A DNA stretch of 64,000 nt from SZUA-547 sp963669315 (GTDB lineage: Bacteria; Pseudomonadota; Alphaproteobacteria; Rhodobacterales; Rhodobacteraceae), in the NCBI GenBank assembly GCA_963669315.1, contig OY770021.1, forward strand, positions 1,178,001 to 1,242,000, in the 5' to 3' direction. Each line of letters begins with the position of its first letter. Positions within the stretch are counted from its first letter, which is position 1. This document shows, piece by piece, positions 1 to 6,808 of this stretch. The notes under the pieces are model-generated. The model was not told where the DNA came from. It saw only the letters and a program-made list of their open reading frames with translations, and made no database searches. The position numbers were made by a program, and so were the translations under genes.

Positions 1-570
1 CCACCGAAGCAACCGAAGAAGGGACGGCTATGGCTGAACGATGGCTCGTGTGTGCGGCTTCGGCCAGAGTATCGGAACCATGTCTGGAGCTACGACTTCG
101 TCCATTGCCGGACGGATGACGGCAAGGCGTTCCGGACTTTGAACATCCTCGACGAGTTCAGCCGGGAATGCCTGGCGATCCGGGTGAAGCGAAAGCTGAA
201 CTCGACCGACGTGATCGACGCGCTCACCGATCTCTTCATCCTGCGCGGACCGCCCGAATTCGTCCGAAGCGACAATGGCCCCGAGTTCGTCGCCCAGGCC
301 GTCCGGGACTGGATCGCCGCCGTTGGCGCGAAGACCGCCTTCATCGAGCCAGGCTCGCCGTGGGAGAACGGCTACGTCGAAAGCTTCAACGCCCGGTTCC
401 GAGACAAATTGCTCAACGGGGAGATCTTCTATTCGCTGAGAGAGGCCCAGATCATCATCGAGGGCTGGAGAAAGCACTACAACACGAAACGGCCCCACAG
501 CGCACTCGGCTATCGGCCACCGGCGCCAGAATCCATCGTCCCAATGGAAACCAGGCCAGTGATGCACTAA
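1..570 (+). CDS. IS3-family transposase (OrfB), 5'-truncated by window edge
   Basis: The reading frame is open from base 1 and ends at TAA 568-570, so only the C-terminal integrase-core part of OrfB is seen. Counting from codon 52-54, the DDE residues are D15 (in WSYDF), D74 (in SDNGPEF) and E110 (in ENGYVESF), with 35 residues between the last two, as in IS3-family transposases. The end (KHYNTKRPHSALGYRPP) is also typical; the sequence resembles IS407-group elements. The catalytic triad is intact here, but whether the element is complete cannot be judged because OrfA and the left end lie outside. It lies outside the integrative element that begins at 737. Confidence 0.92.
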   Translation, partial: PPKQPKKGRLWLNDGSCVRLRPEYRNHVWSYDFVHCRTDDGKAFRTLNILDEFSRECLAIRVKRKLNSTDVIDALTDLFILRGPPEFVRSDNGPEFVAQAVRDWIAAVGAKTAFIEPGSPWENGYVESFNARFRDKLLNGEIFYSLREAQIIIEGWRKHYNTKRPHSALGYRPPAPESIVPMETRPVMH

Positions 571-606
571 CATTCAAACCGGACCAATCAGGTGAGGCTG
601 CCCACC
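571..606. mobile_element. Probable right end of the IS3-family element
   Basis: The bases just after the transposase stop (about 571-606) are where the right inverted repeat of an IS407-like element would lie. The exact tip cannot be set because the left inverted repeat is outside the window. Inference from position only. Confidence 0.35.
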
Positions 607-696
607 CCTGCTGTGCGAATTTGTGTGAGGGCTGTGTGAGGCCATTTACATATAGCACAGACTGTCGGATCGCGCGAGAGGCGGGCTCAAAATAGC

Positions 697-720
697 AAAA
701 AACCCCTGCGATGCAGGGGC
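697..720 (-). terminator. Rho-independent terminator, originally of the rrn tRNA-fMet
   Basis: Stem CCCCTGC (703-709) and GCAGGGG (713-719) with a 3-nt loop. Read on the minus strand it is followed by a run of six T. It faces the rrn operon direction and lies just beyond the duplicated tRNA-fMet 3' half. It is best read as the native terminator of the rrn/tRNA-fMet transcript, now moved about 9 kb away by the inserted element. Confidence 0.7.
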
Positions 721-736
721 TTAGCGCTTGGGATTC

Positions 737-781
737 TGGTTGCGGGGGTAGGATTTGAACCTACGACCTTCAGGTTATGAG
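737..781. repeat. attL core: duplicated 3' half of tRNA-fMet
   Basis: Identical over 45 bp to 9692-9736. Left of it the match to the other copy breaks (C against T at the flanking base) and right of it A replaces C. The repeat starts at the CCA end and stops in the anticodon loop, a usual crossover place for tyrosine integrases. There is no tRNA 5' half here, so no functional tRNA is made. Confidence 0.92.
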
Positions 782-909
782 ATCGCTCTCGGCCAAACGC
801 ACCGTATGCGCCGAATTGCGCCCATCTACTCTATCTTATTGATTGCCTTACTTTTTTATTGACGGGAACTACGCTCACTTTCTACGCCTTTCGCCATGAC
901 TTGCCGCCA

Positions 910-931
910 ATTGCTTCCACAGTGCTTCCAC
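910..931. repeat. Left copy of a 22-bp terminal repeat (candidate integrase arm site)
   Basis: Two head-to-tail TGCTTCCAC motifs 11 bp apart. The whole 22-bp block recurs exactly at 9602-9623 near the right end. Its position close to both att cores and its helical-turn spacing suggest integrase arm-type or Xis binding. Function is inferred. Confidence 0.55.
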
Positions 932-972
932 AAGGGCGCGCTTTCCGGGCGGCGAGCATCGGAGAAATGGCG

Positions 973-2160
973 ATGCCCAAACTAACCAAACGCAGCGTTG
1001 AAGCGCTCAAGCCGGCGGCGAGAAACTACTTCGTCTGGGACGACGAGATCAAAGGCTTCGGCGTCCGCGTGATGCCGTCCGGAACCAAGACCTATCAGGT
1101 GCAATATCGAAAGGGCGGTCGCACACGGCGCGCCTCCATTGGGCGGCATGGCAACATCACGGCCGAGATCGCCCGCGCCAAGGCCAAGGAGCTGATGGGC
1201 GAGGTCTCCAAGGGCGAGAACCCGGTCGAGGAGATCGCCCAGCACCGTCGCGCGCCGACCGTTGCGGCTCTTTGCGAGCGGTTCTTCGAAACCCACGTCA
1301 TGGAGCGCTGCAAACCCTCGACGCAGGCAGAGTACCGGCGCGCCATCGACAAGTTCATCAATCCCGCCATCGGCGGCTTCAAGGTGATCGACGTCGAGCG
1401 CAAGGACGTAGCCGCGCTCCATGAGAAACACCGCGATAAGCCCTATCAGGCCAACCGGACGCTTGGCGTGATCTCGAAGATGTTCAATCTCGCCGAAGTC
1501 TGGGGCCTGCGCCCCGATGGCTCGAACCCTTGCCGTCATGTGCCGAAGTATCGCGAGAAAAAGCGCGAGCGCTATCTCAGCCAGGCCGAGCTGCTGCGCC
1601 TCGGCGAAGTGCTAGCAGACGCGGAGCAAGACGGGTCGGAGTCGATCTATGTGATCGCCGCCTTCCGGCTGCTGATCCTGACCGGCTGTCGCCTCGGCGA
1701 GATACAAACCCTCAAATGGGAATACGTCACCCCCTTCGGCATGGAGCTGCCAGACAGCAAGACCGGCGCGCGGCGCATTCCCCTGCCCGAAGCCGCGCGG
1801 GACGTGCTGGCGGCGCTGCCACGGCCGCTGGGCAACACCTACGTCATCGCAGGCAAGCTCGGAGGCCAGCACATCACCGACTTGCAGCACCCGTGGCGAC
1901 GCATCCGAGAGCGGGCTGGGCTGGACGACGTGCGCATTCATGATCTCCGCCACACCTACGCCTCTAACGCGGTCTCGTCCGGCATGCCGATCCAAATGGT
2001 CGGACGGCTACTCGGCCACACCCAACTCCAGACCACGATGCGCTATGCGCATCTCGCCGACGATCCGGTGCGCCGGGCGGCGGAGGAAAACGCGGAGCGG
2101 CTGAGCGCCTTGGTGAGCGCGCCTAACGTAAGGCGGGCGGCGCTGCGGCTGGTCGAATAG
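973..2160 (+). CDS. Tyrosine integrase of the tRNA-fMet element
   Basis: 395-residue site-specific recombinase of the P4/phage type. It starts with a DUF4102-like arm-binding region (residues about 1-85), then a SAM-like core-binding domain (about 95-185) and the catalytic domain. Catalytic residues are all visible: R240 (TGCRLGE), K263, H323-x2-R326 (HDLRHTY), H349 (LLGH) and nucleophile Y358 (MRYAH). ATG 973 is chosen because GGAG at 961-964 lies 8 nt before it; ATG 967 and a TTG at 859 are other options. The 22-bp terminal repeat lies just upstream. It would catalyse integration at, and excision from, the 45-bp tRNA-fMet core. The gene appears intact. Confidence 0.95.
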   Translation: MPKLTKRSVEALKPAARNYFVWDDEIKGFGVRVMPSGTKTYQVQYRKGGRTRRASIGRHGNITAEIARAKAKELMGEVSKGENPVEEIAQHRRAPTVAALCERFFETHVMERCKPSTQAEYRRAIDKFINPAIGGFKVIDVERKDVAALHEKHRDKPYQANRTLGVISKMFNLAEVWGLRPDGSNPCRHVPKYREKKRERYLSQAELLRLGEVLADAEQDGSESIYVIAAFRLLILTGCRLGEIQTLKWEYVTPFGMELPDSKTGARRIPLPEAARDVLAALPRPLGNTYVIAGKLGGQHITDLQHPWRRIRERAGLDDVRIHDLRHTYASNAVSSGMPIQMVGRLLGHTQLQTTMRYAHLADDPVRRAAEENAERLSALVSAPNVRRAALRLVE

Positions 2161-2179
2161 CGGAGCGGCCCCTTACATT

Positions 2180-2214
2180 ATCTTATCTTATGTAGGGATC
2201 TTATCTTATGTAGG
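2180..2214. repeat. Tandem 17-bp direct repeat
   Basis: Two exact 17-bp copies (2180-2196 and 2198-2214) with a 1-bp gap, each made of ATCTTATCTTATGTAGG. The block is AT-rich and lies just after the integrase stop and beside the 3' end of the opposite-strand small gene. It could be a protein-binding site or a replication-like iteron pair; nothing in the sequence decides this. Confidence 0.75.
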
Positions 2215-2245
2215 CGCGCGCGGCGCGATCCGAACGGGTCTGAGT

Positions 2246-2458
2246 TCACGCCGCCCGTTCAAACACCGCCGCCGGTTCGTGGCGGTCGAGGATTTCCCTC
2301 ACTTCTCGCTCAATGTCGTTCGGGATCATGACCTTGACCAGGGTGTTATCGCGGTCGAGGAAAACTTTTTCCCGATCCAGCCCGCTGTTGATCAGGTCGT
2401 CCAGCGCGTTGCGCGCCTGATCGAGAGAGTCGAACTCTCCGGAAAGAATTTTGGTCAT
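2246..2458 (-). CDS. Small stress-like hypothetical protein (70 aa)
   Basis: 70 residues beginning MTKILSGEFDSLDQARNALD. An AGGAGG Shine-Dalgarno lies about 6 nt before the ATG on the minus strand, so it is probably a real gene. The pattern of a short beta-strand, a helix with regularly spaced D/A/L residues, then a G-D/F turn recalls the N-terminal fold of general-stress/YflT-like small proteins, but the match is weak and no catalytic motif is seen. It points against the other element genes. Function unknown. Confidence 0.65.
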   Translation of the reverse strand: MTKILSGEFDSLDQARNALDDLINSGLDREKVFLDRDNTLVKVMIPNDIEREVREILDRHEPAAVFERAA

Positions 2459-2527
2459 CTGCGCCTCCTGCGGATTGCGTTCGCGTCCCCCGCAGCCTCT
2501 AGGGCGTTTGACCGGAAATATACCACG

Positions 2528-2809
2528 ATGGCGACCAGCGAGACAGCGGCGCGCGAACGCGCGTCACTATTGGCGCTTAATGCTCTGGTGGAGACCCGAT
2601 TCGCTTATCCCGGCCCAATGACGGCCTACCATGAACAAGCCAACCGTCAGCGGTTCGGCGCATCCCCTCAAGCGATGGAGCCCCGCACCGACATCTCGAC
2701 GTGCTTTCAATGGCTTAAGGAACATTTGCGGAACAAAATAGGCTCAGTGCCTAATTTTTTTGTTTCAATTCAGGCGCAGCTCGCCCATCTAAAGGGCATC
2801 GGGCCGTAA
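2528..2809 (+). CDS. Possible small protein of 93 aa, unrecognised
   Basis: An open frame from ATG 2528 to TAA 2807-2809, in the gap between the stress-like gene and the AlpA-like gene. No good ribosome binding site precedes the ATG and the protein matches no family I know. The 3' part (from about 2740) turns AT-rich. It may be only a chance open frame in a control region. Apart from this ORF nothing else is seen in 2459-2827. Confidence 0.25.
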   Translation: MATSETAARERASLLALNALVETRFAYPGPMTAYHEQANRQRFGASPQAMEPRTDISTCFQWLKEHLRNKIGSVPNFFVSIQAQLAHLKGIGP

Positions 2810-2827
2810 CAGAGCGAGTGATTTTAA

Positions 2828-3058
2828 ATGAGTGCAGTAAATACCTACCGCGAGAGTGGCAACGACTATTGGGATGGCTTCATTGACGAAGTAATGGCGG
2901 CGGATTTTCTCCAGCAGAGTATTCGCACATTGCAGAAATGGCGAGTCCACGGGTCCGGTCCAAAGTTTTACAAGACCGGCCGTTCGGTACGGTACCGCCG
3001 TCGAGACATCGACGCCTGGGCGACGGATCGGGCTAAGCAGCACACTTCCGAAGTTTAA
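2828..3058 (+). CDS. AlpA/Xis-like helix-turn-helix DNA-binding protein
   Basis: 76 residues with a MerR/excisionase-type winged HTH (HTH_17). Residues about 22-66 read as a helix-turn-helix (MAADFLQQSIRTLQKWR), then the wing GPKFYKTGRSVRYRRRDID and the closing W of AWATDR. Such proteins act as excisionases, bending att DNA for the integrase, or as activators of element genes (AlpA). The gene lies upstream of the replication-type gene and in the same direction. It could be either Xis or a transcription factor; sequence alone does not separate the two. Confidence 0.85.
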   Translation: MSAVNTYRESGNDYWDGFIDEVMAADFLQQSIRTLQKWRVHGSGPKFYKTGRSVRYRRRDIDAWATDRAKQHTSEV

Positions 3059-3119
3059 GTTTTGCCCGTGCGAGGTTGGCGGCGTCGCGCGGGATTTTGG
3101 GGCCGGACGGCTCTAAACC

Positions 3120-3149
3120 AGGGCGCGGGGTCTCATCACCCCGCGCCCT
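3120..3149. repeat. Perfect 11-bp inverted repeat upstream of the rep-like gene
   Basis: Arms at 3120-3130 and 3139-3149 (AGGGCGCGGGG and its complement) around an 8-nt loop. No T-run follows on the plus strand, so it is not a clear terminator. It is the first of three hairpins in the 318-bp gap before the replication-initiation-factor gene. It might end the AlpA-like transcript or be part of an origin. Confidence 0.6.
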
Positions 3150-3208
3150 ACCCTCTCCCGCCGCTGGCGTAGCGTCTGGACTTGTGCCGCGCCCTTTCAA
3201 TCTTCACC

Positions 3209-3280
3209 GCCGGGCGTCAGCCCGGCCCCAAAACAAAAGCCGCCCCGCCGGAGGCTCTTTCTTCGGGCGCGCAGCGCCCG
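3209..3280. repeat. Two further GC-rich hairpins before the rep-like gene
   Basis: Hairpin 1 has arms 3209-3215 and 3220-3226 (GCCGGGC, 4-nt loop). Hairpin 2 has arms 3264-3270 and 3274-3280 (CGGGCGC, 3-nt loop). With the 3120-3149 hairpin they fill the gene-free stretch 3059-3376. Hairpins ahead of a rep gene are usual for rolling-circle origins, so this is a candidate origin. No nick-site consensus could be identified. Confidence 0.45.
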
Positions 3281-3376
3281 ATCCCCTCGAAGCGGGAAGA
3301 ATGACCGGCAGGACGGCAAGGAGGGGGGTTCTTGTAGCACCCCCCTCCAGAAATACAGACGCGTAGGAGAGAGCAA

Positions 3377-4522
3377 ATGGACGTAGTGCATCGCGGCTTC
3401 GATGGCCTCGACGTCAGCTTCCAGGGCCAGATTGATTTCGAGTTCGCCGAACGGCTTGAGGCGGCCAAATCCGCCGCGGCCGATGAAAAATGCAATCAGT
3501 TGTTGGAGATTCGCGGCGTAAAGATGCATGTCGCCGAAACTGGTGCGCGAGGCGGCTACGCCTACCGCTGCGACACAGGCCCCTTTGGCGCGACATGGTT
3601 TTTCAAAAACCCTAATCCTCGCGACTCGTGGGGCCTCCGAGTCTCCTGCAAGTCGCTGCCGTTGGCCGTCCATGGCCTTGGACGAGTGCGCGCCGATCTC
3701 TATGCATTTCTTGACGCCCTCGGGATCGCGACCACGCCCCTGGGCGTCAGTATCGGCCGGGTGGATTACGCCGTCGACATTCTCGCCCCCGGCTTCGTCC
3801 TCGACCCGGATTGCTTCGTCATGCACTCACAGGCGACCCGCGCCGATCACATCGAAGGCGCGGATGTGCAAATCCATGGCCGATCCGGCCGCTGCACCTC
3901 CGTCACCATCGGCAAAATGCCGGGGCGACAAGTGATCCTCTACGACAAGCGCGCTGAAGTGATCTCCAAGGGCAAGGTCGAATGGTGGGAAATCTGGAAC
4001 GCCGCGCGAAAGGCCGAAGGCGCGCCGCCATTAGACCCCTCCGATGCCGCCGCAAGCACGGTCTGGCGGGCCGAACTCCGCGCCGGCAAGAGGCACCTGA
4101 AGGACAAGTGGGCCATCCGCACCTGGGCGGAACTCGACGAACGTCTTGGCGACCTCATGGCGGCGGCGCTCGACGCCGTGCGCTACTGTCAACCGATGGC
4201 CGATGGCAACCGCTCGCGCTGGCCGGATGACCCCCTCTGGAGCACCGTTCGCCAACAAATCACCGGCGATCTATTCGAGATGCGCAGTCACGTCGATCCG
4301 GACCTCGTTCGTGAAGTGCTCCGGGCCGAGCATCAACAGATGCTAGTGGGGCAGATGTCTGGCCTGTCAGTCGCTCTGGCGGTTGCCGAGGGCTGCGCCT
4401 CCGACGACTATGAGGGCCTGCTCCAGAAGCTTCCCCACACCTTGCTCAGACACGCCGATAAGCACGCAACGCCGATGGCTGAGCGGTTTGGCAGGGTCGA
4501 GGCGCGATATGCGTTTAGATGA
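3377..4522 (+). CDS. Replication initiation factor domain protein (Rep_trans-like)
   Basis: 381 residues. Visible motifs are GRVDYAVDI (127-135), YDKRAE (189-194) and WRAELRAGKRHLKD (230-243), in the order seen in the replication initiation factor family (pfam Rep_trans; relatives include RstA of filamentous-phage-type elements and pT181-type Rep proteins). These proteins start rolling-circle replication by nicking an origin, usually near or within their own gene. The ATG at 3377 is preceded by AGGAGAGAG. The last codons overlap an upstream extension of the TPR reading frame. Its presence implies that the excised element can replicate or be copied. The catalytic Tyr is not assigned. Confidence 0.72.
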   Translation: MDVVHRGFDGLDVSFQGQIDFEFAERLEAAKSAAADEKCNQLLEIRGVKMHVAETGARGGYAYRCDTGPFGATWFFKNPNPRDSWGLRVSCKSLPLAVHGLGRVRADLYAFLDALGIATTPLGVSIGRVDYAVDILAPGFVLDPDCFVMHSQATRADHIEGADVQIHGRSGRCTSVTIGKMPGRQVILYDKRAEVISKGKVEWWEIWNAARKAEGAPPLDPSDAAASTVWRAELRAGKRHLKDKWAIRTWAELDERLGDLMAAALDAVRYCQPMADGNRSRWPDDPLWSTVRQQITGDLFEMRSHVDPDLVREVLRAEHQQMLVGQMSGLSVALAVAEGCASDDYEGLLQKLPHTLLRHADKHATPMAERFGRVEARYAFR

Positions 4523-4591
4523 CGGATAGATCCGTATGGTCGCCAAGGGAGCGGGCAAGCGAACGTTCGCAGTTGCTTTTGCCACGTTCAC

Positions 4592-4719
4592 TTGGCGACC
4601 TACCCGGACTTCGACGGCTGGGGCGCCCGCACAACCTCCAACGTCGCGCGCATCATCGAAAACATGTAAACTGGTCCGGTATTCTGGTTTCAATGCCGAC
4701 CGTGAAAAGGCGGAAACCC
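4592..4719 (+). repeat. Upstream half of the TPR-gene duplication (copy 1)
   Basis: These 128 bp align without gaps to 6681-6808 at roughly 90% identity, offset 2,089 bp, and run straight into the homologous coding regions. The duplicated unit therefore included the leader and probably the promoter of the TPR gene. A shared AACATGTAAACTGG block and a GTATTCTGG block 3' of it are possible promoter parts, but no consensus -35/-10 pair is clear. Confidence 0.7.
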
Positions 4720-6555
4720 ATGCAAATTCGAAACATAATCCTTTGCCTGGCCGTCATTCTGTCATGCTTGGCGCATGGCTCCGACAAGGCCTACGGACAG
4801 TCCCCCGCGCTGCTTGAGGCCTACGACCGCTACAGCGCCCTTTATCAGCAAGGGCGATACTCGGAGGCGACCCCTTACGCCGCCGAGGCGTTGCGACTGG
4901 GGGAGGAAGAGTTTGGTCCAGACCACCCGACGACCGCCGCCCTTCTAAACGACCTGGCCGAGCTTTATCGAGCCCAGGGCGACTACGAAGCGGCCGCGCC
5001 GCTCTATGGACGCTCTCTAGAGATCCGGGAGAAGGTTCTCGGGCCCGAGCATCCATATGTGGCGCAGAGCCTCAATAACCTGGCGCTGCTCCACCAGGCC
5101 GAGGGCGACTACGCTGCGGCTGCGCCGCTCTTCCGACGCTCTCTAGCGATCTGGGAAAAGGCCCTCGGGCCCGGGCATCCGGATGTGGCCAAGAGCCTAA
5201 ACAACCTGGCATCCGTCTATGAAGACCAGGGCGATTACGAAGCGGCCGCGCCTCTCTACCAGCGCTCCCTGGCGATCCTGGAGAAGGTTCTCGGGCCCGC
5301 GCATCCGCAGGTGGCGCTGAGCCTCAACAACCTGGCGAGCCTTCGCCAAGGCCAGGGCAACTACGCTGCAGCCGAGCCGCTCTACCGGCGCTCGCTGACG
5401 ATCCTAGAAAAGGCGCTCGGGCCCGAGCATCCGCAGGTGGCGCTGAGCCTCAACAATCTGGCGGGGCTCCACCAAGCCCAAGGCGACTACGAAGCGGCCA
5501 CGCCGCTCTACCGGCGTTCCTTGGCGATCCTGGAAAAGGCGCTCGGGCCCGAGCATCCGCACGTGGCGCTGAGCCTCAACAACCTGGCATCCGTCTATGA
5601 AGACCAGGGCGACTACGAAGCGGCCGCGCCGCTCTACCGGCGCTCGCTGGCGATCCGGGAAAAGGCGCTCGGGCCCGCGCATCCGCACGTAGCGCAGAGC
5701 CTCAACAACCTGGCGAGCCTTCGCCAAGGCCAGGGCGACTACGCTGCAGCCGAGCCGCTCTACCGGCGCTCGCTGACGATCCTGGAAAAGGCGCTCGGGC
5801 CCGCGCATCCGCACGTGGCGCAGAGCCTCAACAATCTGGCGGAGCTGTATCGAGCCCAAGGCGACTACGAAGCGGCCGAACCGCTCTACCAGCGCTCCCT
5901 GGCGATCTCGGAGGCGACACTCGGATCCAAGCATCCGCAGGTGGCGCTGAGCCTCAGCAACCTGGCGAGCCTTCGCCAAGGCCAGGGCGACTACGCCGCA
6001 GCCGCGCCGCTCTATGGACGCTCTCTAGAGATCCGGGAGAAGGTTCTCGGGCCCGCGCATCCGCAGGTGGCGCAGAGCCTCAACAACCTGGCATTGCTCC
6101 ACCAGGTCCAGGGCGACTACGCCGCAGCCGAGCCACTCTACCGGCGTTCGCTGGCGATATGGGAAAAGGCCCTCGGGCCTGAGCATCCGGACGTGGCGAC
6201 GAGCCTCAACAACCTGGCGGGGCTTCACCGAGCCCAGGACGACTACACCGCGGCCGAGCCACTCTACCAGCGTTCGCTGGCGATCCTGGAAAAGGCCCTC
6301 GGGCCCGCGCATCCGCACGTGGCGCGGAGCCTCAACAACCTGGCGTTGCTCCACCAGGTCCAGGGCGACTACGCCGCAGCCGAGCCACTCTACCGGCGTT
6401 CGCTGGCGATATGGGAAAAGGCCCTCGGGCCTGAGCATCCGGACGTGGCGACGAGCCTAGAGAACTATGCCGACCTACTTCGCGAGACCGACCGACAGAT
6501 CGAAGCTCTGGAGGTGGAGGCCCGCGCCGCTGCGATCCGCGCAAAGTACGAGTGA
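4720..6555 (+). CDS. Exported TPR-array protein 1 (kinesin light chain-like repeats)
   Basis: 611 residues from ATG 4720, chosen because the ATG and the purine-rich AAGGCGGAAA before it are shared with the second TPR gene and because it opens a Sec signal peptide (MQIRNIILCLAVILSCLAHG, cleavage probably near AYG-QS). After a degenerate first unit follow 12 tandem TPRs of exactly 42 residues, pattern LNNLA-x-L-x3-QGDY-x-AA-x-PLYRRSL-x-I-x-EK-x-LGP-x-HP-x-VA-x-S, then a capping segment (DNYADLLRE-type). This is the TPR_12/kinesin light chain class. No enzymatic or CHAT domain is present, so the protein should be a periplasmic or secreted binding scaffold. Repeat units 10 and 12 encode identical protein and differ by one base, a sign of recent unit copying. 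Function unknown. Confidence 0.9.
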   Translation: MQIRNIILCLAVILSCLAHGSDKAYGQSPALLEAYDRYSALYQQGRYSEATPYAAEALRLGEEEFGPDHPTTAALLNDLAELYRAQGDYEAAAPLYGRSLEIREKVLGPEHPYVAQSLNNLALLHQAEGDYAAAAPLFRRSLAIWEKALGPGHPDVAKSLNNLASVYEDQGDYEAAAPLYQRSLAILEKVLGPAHPQVALSLNNLASLRQGQGNYAAAEPLYRRSLTILEKALGPEHPQVALSLNNLAGLHQAQGDYEAATPLYRRSLAILEKALGPEHPHVALSLNNLASVYEDQGDYEAAAPLYRRSLAIREKALGPAHPHVAQSLNNLASLRQGQGDYAAAEPLYRRSLTILEKALGPAHPHVAQSLNNLAELYRAQGDYEAAEPLYQRSLAISEATLGSKHPQVALSLSNLASLRQGQGDYAAAAPLYGRSLEIREKVLGPAHPQVAQSLNNLALLHQVQGDYAAAEPLYRRSLAIWEKALGPEHPDVATSLNNLAGLHRAQDDYTAAEPLYQRSLAILEKALGPAHPHVARSLNNLALLHQVQGDYAAAEPLYRRSLAIWEKALGPEHPDVATSLENYADLLRETDRQIEALEVEARAAAIRAKYE

Positions 6556-6680
6556 GCGAACCCCGCCAGTCATAGCAGAATGGACTCAAAGCCAGGCTGC
6601 GAGGTCTCGCTGATCTGGATGCGCCGAACGTCCTGATTGGGTGGCGGATTCAACCGGCTTAGCGCTGCACTCAGTCCGCG

Positions 6681-6808
6681 TTGGCGCCATACCCGGACTT
6701 CGGCGGCTGGGGCGCCCGCACAACCTCAAACTTCACGCTCATCGTCGAAAACATGTAAACTGGCCCAGTATTCTGGTTTCAAAGCCGACCGTGAAGAGGC
6801 GGAAACCC
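6681..6808 (+). repeat. Upstream half of the TPR-gene duplication (copy 2)
   Basis: Homologous to 4592-4719 with no indels. The stretch 6556-6680 between the first TPR stop and this block shows no gene. Confidence 0.7.

Noticed and set aside
2279..2527. 5' extension of the small ORF at 2528
   Set aside because: It overlaps the stress-like gene on the other strand, which has a strong ribosome site.
3076..3366. 96-aa open frame between the AlpA-like and rep-like genes
   Set aside because: TTG start without a ribosome site, no family, and it runs over three hairpins; more likely a non-coding control or origin region.
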